Shown: positions 1 through 7,808 of the stretch, piece after piece | How positions within the stretch are numbered: position 1 is the stretch's first letter | How the letters are laid out: each line of letters starts with the position of its first letter | Source of the DNA: Oceanicaulis sp. | GTDB lineage: Bacteria; Pseudomonadota; Alphaproteobacteria; Caulobacterales; Maricaulaceae | DNA: 54,924 nucleotides | Direction of reading: 5' to 3' | Assembly (NCBI GenBank): GCA_028280165.1 | Contig: JANQMI010000021.1 | Location: forward strand, 1 to 54,924 | Position numbers and translations under genes: made by a program | The notes under the pieces: generated by a model | What the model was told of the DNA's origin: nothing | Seen by the model: only the letters and a program-made list of their open reading frames with translations | Databases searched by the model: none

Positions 1-68
1 TCGCCGTCAGCCTGGGTTGTGAGTGCGGTGAGCGCGCTGCGGCTGGCTGCCGTGTATACGGTCGTCAT
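1..68 (-). CDS. Partial hypothetical protein (N-terminus only)
   Basis: The first codons of a minus-strand gene run off the left edge. An ATG at 68-66 is preceded by a good Shine-Dalgarno (AAGGAG, six bases upstream), and about 22 codons are open, beginning MTTVYTAASRSALTAL. The stretch is rich in Ala, Thr and Ser and has no hydrophobic signal sequence. I do not recognise the family from so little sequence. The ribosome binding site and open frame are the only support. A hairpin with 5-bp and 4-bp stems (110-136) lies in what would be its 5' leader. Confidence 0.45.
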   Translation of the reverse strand, partial: MTTVYTAASRSALTALTTQADG

Positions 69-413
69 GGCGGATCTCCTTGCCGTTTCCGAACGTGAAG
101 ACCCCGTCAGGCGGACCGAGCGGGCGCCGCTCCGCCAAACGGTGAGCTTCACCTCCCCCAACCCGCAAAACCAGAGAAGCAATTGGCCCGCCCGCAATTC
201 AAAGCTGCAGCATGAGAGCCAACTCTACATGAAAGTGTAAGGCTTTCTCCATTGAGAATATATCACGACGGCGGTTCAACTCCTAGAGTACAACGCCGCA
301 GACACGGGTCTGAACGCGATGAAGCCAAGCCAGCGCGCGAGGCTGGGGCAGGTGTCACTCATGCTGTTGATCTTCAAAACTCAAGCCGCTACACCGACCA
401 CCCTCTTCTGCAG
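69..413. other. Intergenic stretch without a recognised gene
   Basis: No open frame here has a credible start and family. Read on the minus strand, the part next to the partial gene holds a GC-rich hairpin (110-136: outer arms 110-114/132-136, inner arms 119-122/128-131) and then the AAGGAG ribosome binding site, so it is probably a 5' leader. The right end holds the possible tRNA-Cys promoter. I could not match the leader to a known riboswitch class. Confidence 0.4.
367..395 (+). promoter_or_regulatory. Possible sigma-70 promoter for tRNA-Cys
   Basis: TTGATC (367-372) and TACACC (390-395) are separated by exactly 17 bases and end 18 bases before the mature tRNA-Cys. Spacing and position fit a housekeeping promoter. 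The -10 box is a weak match, so this is a pattern-based guess. Confidence 0.3.
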
Positions 414-487
414 GGCGCCATGGCGGAGTGGTGACGCAGCGGATTGCAAATCCGTGTACCCCGGTTCGATTCCGGGTGGCGCCTCCA
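414..487 (+). tRNA. tRNA-Cys (anticodon GCA)
   Basis: A complete cloverleaf of 74 bases including encoded CCA. The seven-base acceptor stem GGCGCCA pairs with TGGCGCC, the discriminator base is T as expected for tRNA-Cys, and the T-loop reads GGTTCGATTCC. The anticodon loop reads TTGCAAA, giving anticodon GCA. It stands alone, between the partial gene and the convergent DUF962 gene. Confidence 0.95.
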
Positions 488-592
488 GAAGTGATTTCTT
501 TCTTTTATTCTCCCACACGCCCATTTGGTTGGTTCCTCGCGATTTGTGAGCCAGCTCACTCTCGTTGCGGGCGCGCGGCAAGCGAGAGCCTC

Positions 593-949
593 TTAAAGAT
601 TCGCGTTTGCGTGCGGATGATCCAAGACCCCAGCCTTCTCCAGATGCGGCTTCAATTGACCGGTGAACGCCAAAAACGTCATGCGGTAATCACTGATCAG
701 CGACCAAACCGGGTGGATGAAAGTCGCCGGCTTATTGCGCTCAATAAAGGCATGGCTCACCCAGGCAAAGCCGTAACCCGCAAGGGGATAGAGCAGAAGC
801 GCCCACCAGGTCTGGGTTATCAAGGCGACCAGAAGAATCGATGTCGCCAGCACTGTTCCGGCATAATGCATCAAGCGCGTAGCCGGCTCGGCGTGCTCGC
901 GCAGATAATAGGGCCAGAATTCTGAATAGGTCTTAGATCGCGTCGCCAT
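593..949 (-). CDS. DUF962 / Mpo1-like small membrane protein
   Basis: A protein of 118 residues resembling the DUF962 (Mpo1-like, YGL010w) family. Visible features are the N-terminal YSEFWPYYLREHAEPATRLMH segment, two hydrophobic helices (about residues 27-43 and 45-62) and a WSLISDYRMTF segment near the C-terminus. The yeast relative is a dioxygenase in fatty-acid alpha-oxidation. The bacterial function is not settled, so no reaction is assigned. The second of two close ATGs (949) is chosen because GGAGG lies six bases upstream; the first ATG (955) directly abuts that site. It faces tRNA-Cys convergently and has no operon partner. Confidence 0.8.
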   Translation of the reverse strand: MATRSKTYSEFWPYYLREHAEPATRLMHYAGTVLATSILLVALITQTWWALLLYPLAGYGFAWVSHAFIERNKPATFIHPVWSLISDYRMTFLAFTGQLKPHLEKAGVLDHPHANANL

Positions 950-1019
950 GGTCATCCTCCCTGACCGTGTTCTTTGGGGGGTAGACCTAACACGCCTCGA
1001 GGGGCGACGCGAACACCGG

Positions 1020-1149
1020 GCTGGAAATCTTTATTAACGTTAGCGCTCTGTTAACCCCCGACTCGGTATTCATTAACTTGTCTTCCCTCGAAGACACCCC
1101 ACCATCCACCCAATGCCTTTTCGGGAGCTCTCGGGCTCCCGATTTTTTT
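1020..1149 (+). ncRNA. Candidate small RNA ending in the orphan terminator
   Basis: The interval before the orphan terminator has no convincing plus-strand reading frame. It contains an AT-rich patch with two TTAAC boxes (around 1035-1056) and then a C-rich single-stranded-looking stretch (about 1083-1117, several CCC/ACCC runs) directly ahead of the terminator hairpin. Alphaproteobacterial trans-acting RNAs often have C-rich loops that pair with ribosome binding sites. The 5' end is unknown and no RNA family was recognised; the call rests on the terminator. Confidence 0.35.
1121..1149 (+). terminator. Strong rho-independent terminator with no upstream plus-strand gene
   Basis: A perfect 8-bp stem (TCGGGAGC, 1121-1128, with GCTCCCGA, 1135-1142), a six-base loop and seven consecutive T (1143-1149): a textbook intrinsic terminator in the plus direction. 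The nearest upstream plus-strand gene is tRNA-Cys 630 bases away, beyond the minus-strand DUF962 gene. It therefore most likely ends an unannotated short transcript that starts in 960-1110. Confidence 0.8.
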
Positions 1150-1201
1150 GCCCGAATTGGGTTTATCTGACTTTGATGTGGAAACGGGTGCGGTCAGCTT
1201 C

Positions 1202-1230
1202 TTGCGCATGGCCAGAAGCATTGCTAAAGA
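1202..1230 (+). promoter_or_regulatory. Possible sigma-70 promoter for tRNA-Asn
   Basis: TTGCGC (1202-1207) and TAAAGA (1225-1230) with a 17-base spacer, 25 bases before the mature tRNA-Asn. It lies after the orphan terminator, so the tRNA would be transcribed independently. Pattern-based only. Confidence 0.35.
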
Positions 1231-1255
1231 CCCCTCCTCCATCGCGAATGGACAT

Positions 1256-1331
1256 TCCCTGGTAGCTCAGTTGGTAGAGCAGGTGACTGTTAATCACCGG
1301 GTCGGCGGTTCGAGCCCGTCCCAGGGAGCCA
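1256..1331 (+). tRNA. tRNA-Asn (anticodon GTT)
   Basis: A complete 76-base tRNA with encoded CCA. The acceptor stem TCCCTGG pairs with CCAGGGA, the D-loop is AGCTCAGTTGGTAGAGC, the anticodon loop is CTGTTAA (anticodon GTT) and the T-arm is CGGTTCGAGCCCG, with discriminator G. It is a single-copy tRNA upstream of the selD fusion. Confidence 0.95.
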
Positions 1332-1502
1332 CTTTCTCTTTAGTCTGCTTCGCGCCTGGCCCCACCCATCCAGTCCGGGGCTTCAGCGACTCACGTCGGT
1401 CGTTCTCTCTGCACAGGCGGATTGAGGAGGCGTGCAGCGGTGCTTGCGTCTTTGGCCATCCGGCCTAGGGTCTGCCACCGTCACCAAACTTGGCTGCCCT
1501 CT

Positions 1503-3689
1503 ATGCATCCCACCCTGCCCCTTACGCGAGACCTTGTCCTGATTGGCGGCGGGCATGCCCATGCGCTGGTGTTAAAGCAATGGGCCATGCGGCCTTTGCC
1601 CGGCGCGCGCCTGACCCTTATCGATCCACACCCGACCACCGCCTATACCGGCATGTTGCCGGGCTTCGTCGCAGGCCATTATGACCGCGAAGCGCTGGAC
1701 ATCGACTTGGTGCGCCTGACACGCGCCGCGGGCGCGCGATTCATCCTGGCCGAGGCGAGCGGCATTGATCCTGATTCAAGGCGCATCGCGATCGCCGACC
1801 GTGCGCCGATCCGGTTTGATGTTGCCAGCCTGGATATCGGCGCAACCGGTCGAACGCCGGATATTCCAGGTTTTGCTGAGCACGTCGTAACGGCGAAGCC
1901 CTTGGCGCAGTTCGCCGATCACTGGGCAGAGTTCACGACCACAGTTCAGCGCGGTCGTGCCAGGCCCCGCGTTGTCGTCATTGGCGCAGGAGCAGCGGGG
2001 TGTGAACTCGCGCTGGCCGCCCACCACCGCCTCACCTCTTTGGGATTCACACCTGAGGTGACCCTGGTGGAGCAACACGACAGGGTTGGTCCGGGCTTAA
2101 GCGCGTGGGCTCGCCGTCAGCTCACCGCCACACTCATGGCGGCAGGCGTAACGGTTGTGACCAGTGCACAGATTCGGTCGATCGACGCCGGTGGTTTGAC
2201 CCTCTCCGACCAGCGCATTGACGCAGATTTCATTCTCGGGACGGCGGGCGTCCAGCCTTGGCCCTGGGTGTCTGAAACAGGCTTGGCGGAGCATGAAGGC
2301 TGGGTTCGGGTTGATGCCCATCTCAGGAGCATCAGCCACCCTCACATCTTCGCAGCCGGAGACTGCGCACACCTGGATCACGCCCCGCGTCCCAAGGCAG
2401 GCGTTTATGCGGTCCGTGCCGGCCGGATATTGGCCGACAATCTCCGAGCAGCGCTTCAAGACCGGGCACCAGACCAGAAATTCACCCCTCAGACGGACTA
2501 TCTCAAACTCATATCCACCGGGGGCCGCTCGGCCGTGGCTGAGAAATATGGAATAGCCTTTCAGTCTTCCTCGGGATGGTGGCTGAAGGATTTTATCGAC
2601 CGGCGCTTCATGGCCCGCCTAAACGATCTGGAACCCATGGTCGCTGATCGTGTTGGCGGGCCAATGGCTGCGGGTGTGAAAGAGCTTGTCACCGACACCC
2701 AGCCGCTATGCGGCGGCTGCGGATCGAAGACCGGGCGGCACGCCCTCGGCGAAGGGCTGTCAGGCCTTGCCGGACCTCAACGCGATGATGTGCTGGCCGG
2801 CACCGGAGATGACGCCGCGGTGCTCAAGGCCGGGGATCAGCAGCAAGTCCTGACGACCGATCACGTGCGGGCCTTCGTCGAAGACCCTGGCCTGTTCGCC
2901 CGCATCACCGCGGTGCATGCGCTCGGTGATGTCTGGGCGAGCGGCGCGAAGCCCCAGGCTGCTCTGGCAACTCTTATCCTGCCACCCATGGCTGACCGCC
3001 TGCAGGCCGCCACAATCGCAGAGATCATGGAGGCAGCGGGCCGCGTCTTTGCCAATGCTGGCGCTGACATTGTAGGCGGTCACACCAGTACAGGCGCGGA
3101 GCTGAGCCTGGGCTTCACAGTCACTGGGCTCACCTCGAAAGCGGTTCAACAAGGCCGTGCGGTCCAGGGCGATGTGCTGTTGCTGACAAAGCCGCTCGGG
3201 ACAGGTGTACTTCTGGCTGGCGAAATGGCGATGCGCGCTAAAGGCCGCGATGCGGCGTCTTGCTGGGCCAGCATGGCCCGACCCCAAAACGTTGCGGCGG
3301 ATATCCTAAGCCCGGTTGCGACCGCCATGACAGACGTGACCGGATTTGGTCTGGCCGGTCATCTGGCCACCCTGCTGGGGCAGGCTTCGGCACGTCTGGC
3401 CCTTGATAAGATACCGCTGCTGCCCGGCGCGCTCGATCTCGCCGCAGCGGGAGTCCGCTCAACTCTGTTTGAGGCTAACCGTCTGTCCAAGGACGTGCTC
3501 GACACGCCCGGCGAGCCGCGCAGCGACCTTCTGATTGACCCTCAGACCTCAGGTGGCCTGCTTGCCTCGATACCTGCCGCGGAGGTCGACCGCGTCATGG
3601 CCGAATTTCGCGCCGCTGAGGAGCCGGTCTGGCGGATCGGAGAGGTCACCGAAACGAGCGCTGAGCGCGCACAGATCACCGCGCGCTAG
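1503..3689 (+). CDS. selD: FAD-dependent oxidoreductase-selenophosphate synthase (SelD) fusion
   Basis: A two-domain protein of about 728 residues. Residues 10-390 are a pyridine-nucleotide-disulfide/NDH-2-like oxidoreductase: a GGGHAHAL dinucleotide motif near the start, a second Rossmann motif VVVIGAGAAG (about 155) and an FAAGDCAH FAD motif (about 281). Residues 395-728 are selenide, water dikinase, which makes selenophosphate from selenide and ATP. Its active site reads CGGCGSK (403-409): C406 and K409 align with E. coli Cys17 and Lys20, and Ser replaces the non-essential second Cys. TGDDAAVL (about 434) is the metal/ATP motif. The gene converges with the 2-selenouridine synthase, overlapping its stop by four bases, so the selenium probably goes to tRNA. 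Start: ATG 1503 fits the conserved N-terminus but lacks a ribosome binding site; GTG 1440 has GAGGAGG nine bases upstream and is a real alternative. Confidence 0.93.
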   Translation: MHPTLPLTRDLVLIGGGHAHALVLKQWAMRPLPGARLTLIDPHPTTAYTGMLPGFVAGHYDREALDIDLVRLTRAAGARFILAEASGIDPDSRRIAIADRAPIRFDVASLDIGATGRTPDIPGFAEHVVTAKPLAQFADHWAEFTTTVQRGRARPRVVVIGAGAAGCELALAAHHRLTSLGFTPEVTLVEQHDRVGPGLSAWARRQLTATLMAAGVTVVTSAQIRSIDAGGLTLSDQRIDADFILGTAGVQPWPWVSETGLAEHEGWVRVDAHLRSISHPHIFAAGDCAHLDHAPRPKAGVYAVRAGRILADNLRAALQDRAPDQKFTPQTDYLKLISTGGRSAVAEKYGIAFQSSSGWWLKDFIDRRFMARLNDLEPMVADRVGGPMAAGVKELVTDTQPLCGGCGSKTGRHALGEGLSGLAGPQRDDVLAGTGDDAAVLKAGDQQQVLTTDHVRAFVEDPGLFARITAVHALGDVWASGAKPQAALATLILPPMADRLQAATIAEIMEAAGRVFANAGADIVGGHTSTGAELSLGFTVTGLTSKAVQQGRAVQGDVLLLTKPLGTGVLLAGEMAMRAKGRDAASCWASMARPQNVAADILSPVATAMTDVTGFGLAGHLATLLGQASARLALDKIPLLPGALDLAAAGVRSTLFEANRLSKDVLDTPGEPRSDLLIDPQTSGGLLASIPAAEVDRVMAEFRAAEEPVWRIGEVTETSAERAQITAR

Positions 3690-4738
3690 CAAAGACGATC
3701 AAGAACCTGGGCAATGTCACCGGCCAGCTGGTCCAGCCCCGCCGCGTCAAGGCGCTCAGCGCTTACCTCAGCCAAGGTTTCACGGCCATGGCGGGCGCGC
3801 TCGCGGGCATAGCGTGGATCATAATGCTGGGCCATTAACTCAGCGGCGAGTGTTTTATGATCATTGGCCTGCGCAAGGGCGATCCAGCGCTCGATCGTTT
3901 CACCGGATTGGTAAGGCTTTATCGCGTCCAGCCGGTCAATCAAGCGATCACCATCCAGCGCAATGTCAGCATAGATGCGGGCCAGGAAGGCCGCTCGCGC
4001 CTCAAGCGAGGCCGTAACCACGATGCGGGGTGCCGCCTCCATCGCGCGCCAAACCACCGGAGGAATAATCACCCGCCCAATCTTGGAGCTCTCGGCCTCC
4101 ACGACGATTGGACGTGACGGGTCATACCGGCGCAGCGCATCGTAAACCGCGCTTTCAAAGGCTTTCTGCGTGGGCTGTCCGCCTGGCCGATAGCCAAACA
4201 GCGAGCCGCGATGGTTCGCCAGAGCCTCCAGATCGAGCCCCTGGAGCCCATAATCGCCCAGACGCCCAATGAGCTCGGTCTTGCCGGTCCCTGTATTGCC
4301 GTCGAGCACCACAAAACGCCAGGGCGGCGTACCCTCATACAGGCGCGACTGAACCGCCCGGCGATAGCTCTTATAGCCCCCGTCCAGCACGGCCACGCGC
4401 CAGCCAATCTCCCTGAGAATGGTGGCAAACGAGCCTGACCGCTGCCCTCCCCGCCAGCAATAAACCAGCGGTCGCCAACGGCCCGGTTTTTCAAAGAGCG
4501 TGGTTTGCAGATGCTTTGCTGTATTTATCGCCACCAGCGCCGCGCCGATCTTGCGCGCCTTAAACGGATCGTCTTGCACGTAGAGGGTACCAACCTCGGC
4601 GCGCTCCTCGTTGCTGAGCACTGGCAGGTTGATCGCCCCCGGCACATGGTCCTCGGCGAACTCGGCTGGAGAGCGGACATCGATAATTGTATCGAACTTC
4701 CCGCGCTCAGCGTCAAAGTCTGAAAAGGCGATCTTCAT
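3686..4738 (-). CDS. mnmH: tRNA 2-selenouridine synthase (SelU/MnmH)
   Basis: A 350-residue protein with the SelU layout. An N-terminal rhodanese domain (about 1-125) carries catalytic C94 in YCWRGGQRS. A P-loop domain follows, with GNTGTGKT at 147-154. The enzyme replaces sulfur with selenium in 2-thiouridine at the tRNA wobble position, through a geranylated intermediate, using selenophosphate. It faces the selD fusion and the two stop codons overlap by four bases, pairing donor synthesis with its consumer. Length is typical of the family. The Cys and Walker A residues are present, so it should be active. Confidence 0.95.
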   Translation of the reverse strand: MKIAFSDFDAERGKFDTIIDVRSPAEFAEDHVPGAINLPVLSNEERAEVGTLYVQDDPFKARKIGAALVAINTAKHLQTTLFEKPGRWRPLVYCWRGGQRSGSFATILREIGWRVAVLDGGYKSYRRAVQSRLYEGTPPWRFVVLDGNTGTGKTELIGRLGDYGLQGLDLEALANHRGSLFGYRPGGQPTQKAFESAVYDALRRYDPSRPIVVEAESSKIGRVIIPPVVWRAMEAAPRIVVTASLEARAAFLARIYADIALDGDRLIDRLDAIKPYQSGETIERWIALAQANDHKTLAAELMAQHYDPRYARERARHGRETLAEVSAERLDAAGLDQLAGDIAQVLDRLC

Positions 4739-4783
4739 GGGACGCTGGGTATGGGCTTCGGCGACGGGGTGCGCAAGCGCGGC

Positions 4784-6622
4784 TTACGCCGCAGCACCAG
4801 CCTCAGCTTGTTTCAGCCACATGGCCGCATAGCGTCCATCGGCTTCTACAAGCTGTGTGTGGGGGCCCGCTTCAGTCAGCTTGCCGTCCTCCATCACCAA
4901 GATCAGGTCCGCCTTTGCGATGGTCGACAAACGGTGAGCGACTGCGATCGTCGTCCGCCCCCGCGCCGCTTCAGCCAAGGCCGCCTGAACCTCGCTTTCA
5001 GTCTCAGAATCCAGCGCTGAGGTCGCCTCGTCCAAGATCAGGATCGGCGGGTCCTTCAGGATCGCCCTGGCCACCCCAACACGCTGTTTCTCACCGCCAG
5101 AGAGCTTCAGACCGCGCTCGCCCACGCGCGTATCTAATCCATCGGGCAACTGCTCGACAAAGTCTTTCAAGCGCGCGCGTTCCACAGCATCCCAGAGCGC
5201 AGCTTCGTCGGCTTCCGGACGTCCGTAGAGAATATTGCGCCTGAGTGTGTCGTTGAAGAGCACCACCTCCTGCGGCACGAGGCCGAGATTTTCACGCAGC
5301 GAGGTTTGGGTGATCCCGGCAATGTCTTGACCATCGATGAGGACCTGGCCGCCATCGGGATCGTAGAAGCGGAATAGCAGCCGCAACAAAGTCGACTTGC
5401 CCGCCCCAGATGGCCCGGCCAAGCCGACAAAGGCTCCGGCCGGGATCTCAAAGCTGACATCGTCGACGGAGCGGGCGCGTCCGTCATGGGCAAAGCTCAC
5501 ACCTTCGAAGCGCACCTTGCCGCCTTTGACATCAAGCGCGGGCGCATCCGGCTTGTCTTCGACTTCTGGGCGCAGGCGCAGCGTCTGGAACAACCGTTCT
5601 AAATCCACGCTCGCCTGTTTGATCTCGCGATACGCCCAACCCAGAATATTCAGCGGTTGGTAGACCTGCATCAGCATCAGTGTCAGCGCCGCGATATCGC
5701 CCGGTTCCAGCTGACCGTCGACGGCCATCCACCCGCCGATCAAGGCCACGCCGAGCAAACCACCATTCATGATTCCGGCTTGCGCCGCGTTCAGCATGGC
5801 CAGGCTTTGCTGGGACTTCGTCGCAGCCCCAGCATATTGGGACTTAGCTTCGTTGAAGCGTTCGGTCTCGCGCCCCTCGGCCGCGAAGGCTTTCACCGTC
5901 TCGAAATTCGACATGACGTCGACGGACCGCGCATTCACCTCGGTATCGGCCTCATTCATCTCACGGCGCAACTTCACTCGCCATTCGGTCATCAGCCAGG
6001 TCACCAGCGCGTAAGCGAGCACGGCCGCCACCATCACAACTGAGAAAATCCAGCCGTAGAAGATCGCGACCAATGTTGCTGCCAGGACCAGTTCGACCAA
6101 TGCAGGCAAGATGTTGAAGACGAGAAAGCGCAAAAGGAAGTCGATCGCGTTCGCACCGCGATCGATCAGGCGATTGACCGCCCCTGTGCGTTTGGTCTGG
6201 TGATAGCCCAGCGAGAGCGATTGCACATGGGCAAAGCCTTGAACCGCGGTAATGCGTTGGGCGTCCTGGCTCACCGGCGCGAACAGCGCATCGCGCAATT
6301 GAGGCACGCCAGCCGCCGCGAAACGCAAGAGCCCGTAAAGCAGGATGAAACCCACAGCCGCACTCAGTCCTGCCGGTCCAGCGCTCGCCTCTGCACCGGA
6401 CATGGACCGGGTGATCGCATTGACCCCCTCACCAAAGGCCATGGGCGAGGTCACTGCGAAAAGCTTCGCAATAAATGTGATCCCCAGCGCCACGCCCATG
6501 CGCAGCCTCCAGCGCGCCATCTCTGGCGATAAGAGAATGGTGATCAGCCGGGAGACGGCTTCGGACAATCGGCCTTCCGGCGCTGGGCCTTCCAGGACGT
6601 CTTTGTAACTTGGAGCGCTCAT
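4784..6622 (-). CDS. Atm1-type ABC exporter (fused permease and ATPase)
   Basis: A half-transporter of 612 residues. The membrane domain (about 35-345) carries six predicted helices and the Atm1-like segment DRGANAIDFLLRF (about 154-166). The ATPase domain shows Walker A GPSGAGKST (403-411), signature LSGGEKQR (507-514), Walker B ILILDEATSALD (527-538) and the H-loop AHR (about 562). Bacterial Atm1 relatives export glutathione-linked or heavy-metal-linked compounds, and mitochondrial ones serve cytosolic Fe-S protein assembly. It would work as a homodimer in the inner membrane. It lies 46 bases upstream of mnmH on the same strand and could be cotranscribed. Family assignment is firm; the substrate is not. 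Confidence 0.88.
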   Translation of the reverse strand: MSAPSYKDVLEGPAPEGRLSEAVSRLITILLSPEMARWRLRMGVALGITFIAKLFAVTSPMAFGEGVNAITRSMSGAEASAGPAGLSAAVGFILLYGLLRFAAAGVPQLRDALFAPVSQDAQRITAVQGFAHVQSLSLGYHQTKRTGAVNRLIDRGANAIDFLLRFLVFNILPALVELVLAATLVAIFYGWIFSVVMVAAVLAYALVTWLMTEWRVKLRREMNEADTEVNARSVDVMSNFETVKAFAAEGRETERFNEAKSQYAGAATKSQQSLAMLNAAQAGIMNGGLLGVALIGGWMAVDGQLEPGDIAALTLMLMQVYQPLNILGWAYREIKQASVDLERLFQTLRLRPEVEDKPDAPALDVKGGKVRFEGVSFAHDGRARSVDDVSFEIPAGAFVGLAGPSGAGKSTLLRLLFRFYDPDGGQVLIDGQDIAGITQTSLRENLGLVPQEVVLFNDTLRRNILYGRPEADEAALWDAVERARLKDFVEQLPDGLDTRVGERGLKLSGGEKQRVGVARAILKDPPILILDEATSALDSETESEVQAALAEAARGRTTIAVAHRLSTIAKADLILVMEDGKLTEAGPHTQLVEADGRYAAMWLKQAEAGAAA

Positions 6623-6678
6623 CGCGCTGTCATGTAGGTCGTTGGTGCCCGCACTGCCACTGTGGTCTTGCGGTAAAG

Positions 6679-7665
6679 TCAGCCGTCCGCCTCTTCCGGC
6701 GTGGTGAAGACCTGACCGGGGTAGATCAAATCGGGGTCACGGATCTGATCGGCATTGGCCTCATAGATCACTGTATATTGGAAGCCGTCCCCATAGAGGC
6801 GGCGCGCAATGCGCCAGAGCGAATTGCCAGGCTGAACCACCACCCGGCCATCCTGGCGCGCGCTGATGGCATCTTCAGGCGCGGCGCGTTCAAATGGCAG
6901 AGCAATGACCGCGGTGACCCGCCCGGTCTCAGGATCGATCTGGTCAATCTGAAGATTATAGACGCCCGGCGGGAAGCTGGCGTCTGCTTCAGTGACCCAG
7001 CGTCCAGCCTCGTCGGCGGTGGTGCTGCCCACTTCCAGGCCATCGGCCAAAATCCGGACCAGGCTGCCCGGAGTAGCCCGTCCGGCAAAGATCACCGCAC
7101 CGCTTTCATCATAGTCCACGGTTTCCAAAGCCAGCGGCCCGGATTGCACGCCATCAAACGGGCTTTGGAATATTTGGCTGGCTTCTCCTGGCACACCCAC
7201 GACAACAAGTGGAGTTGTGTCGCGCCCTTCAGGCACTGAAACCACAACCACCTGCTGGGACCGAATTTCCTGACCGGCTGGCGTTGTCATGATCAAAGAC
7301 AGCTCGACCGAACCCGTTGGCAACGGGTCATTGACGATAATGACCCAGTCTCCGGTCCCATCAATTTCGGTGGTGGCGAGCTCTGCGTCACCAATCATCA
7401 AGGCAATCGTGCTGCCTGGAGCGCCGCGGCCTGCCACAACGGCTGTGCCACGCGGGTCCACACGCACGATGTCGAATGTTGGCGCAGCCAAGGCCGACGT
7501 CTCGTCCGAGGCCTCCGCTGAGTCGCTAGGGACAGCGATCGGGCTGGTCGCAGAGTCCGGTGTCAAAGCGTCAGGTGCCGGGCGCATCACCAAGATGGTT
7601 GCAGCGGCGACGATAGCAAGGACAAGAAGTCCTGCGGCGATCAAGAAGGACCGCGTGGCGGCCAT
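6679..7665 (-). CDS. Membrane-anchored protein with Ig-like repeats and C-terminal LysM domain
   Basis: A 328-residue protein. A hydrophobic helix (about 6-27) after a short cytosolic tail acts as membrane anchor. A Pro/Ser/Ala-rich linker follows, then two related beta-rich modules: one centred on VVAGRGAPGSTIALMIGD with GDWVIIV, the other on IFAGRATPGSLVRILADG with GRWVTEA. The C-terminus is a LysM domain (about 280-325, QPGNSLWRIARRLYGDG to IYPGQVF), which binds peptidoglycan. Start: the ATG at 7665 has AGGAG seven bases upstream; the reading frame continues 20 codons further without such a site. The likely role is attachment to the cell wall in the periplasm; the modules look like Ig-fold repeats that arose by duplication. 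Confidence 0.8.
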   Translation of the reverse strand: MAATRSFLIAAGLLVLAIVAAATILVMRPAPDALTPDSATSPIAVPSDSAEASDETSALAAPTFDIVRVDPRGTAVVAGRGAPGSTIALMIGDAELATTEIDGTGDWVIIVNDPLPTGSVELSLIMTTPAGQEIRSQQVVVVSVPEGRDTTPLVVVGVPGEASQIFQSPFDGVQSGPLALETVDYDESGAVIFAGRATPGSLVRILADGLEVGSTTADEAGRWVTEADASFPPGVYNLQIDQIDPETGRVTAVIALPFERAAPEDAISARQDGRVVVQPGNSLWRIARRLYGDGFQYTVIYEANADQIRDPDLIYPGQVFTTPEEADG

Positions 7666-7808
7666 GGGATGCTCCTGCTTCGGTCCAATCAAGCGAAGCT
7701 GCAGCAAGCAAGCCTCGCACCACACCCTATATCTCGCCTATGCTGACCCCGAAGGCCACGAGATTCAACGCGCAATGCTGCGCAGAGTGCAAATGGGGTG
7801 AGGCGAAA

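Noticed and set aside
69-140. Glycine or other riboswitch in the leader of the partial first gene
   Set aside because: There is a hairpin, but the conserved bases of known classes did not match.
428-925. Long plus-strand open frame over tRNA-Cys and the DUF962 gene
   Set aside because: It overlaps the tRNA and is antisense to a clear protein family; typical GC-rich shadow frame.
1051-1242. Minus-strand open frame of 63 codons with GGAGGAGGGG upstream of an internal ATG
   Set aside because: It runs through the perfect plus-strand terminator and the proposed tRNA-Asn promoter, its second half uses rare AGA/GGA codons, and no family is recognised. The ribosome-binding-like sequence alone is not enough.
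1440-1502. Extended N-terminus of the selD fusion from the GTG at 1440
   Set aside because: The ribosome binding site is good, but the added 21 residues (Arg/His/Cys-rich) do not resemble the family N-terminus. Kept as an alternative start in the gene entry.
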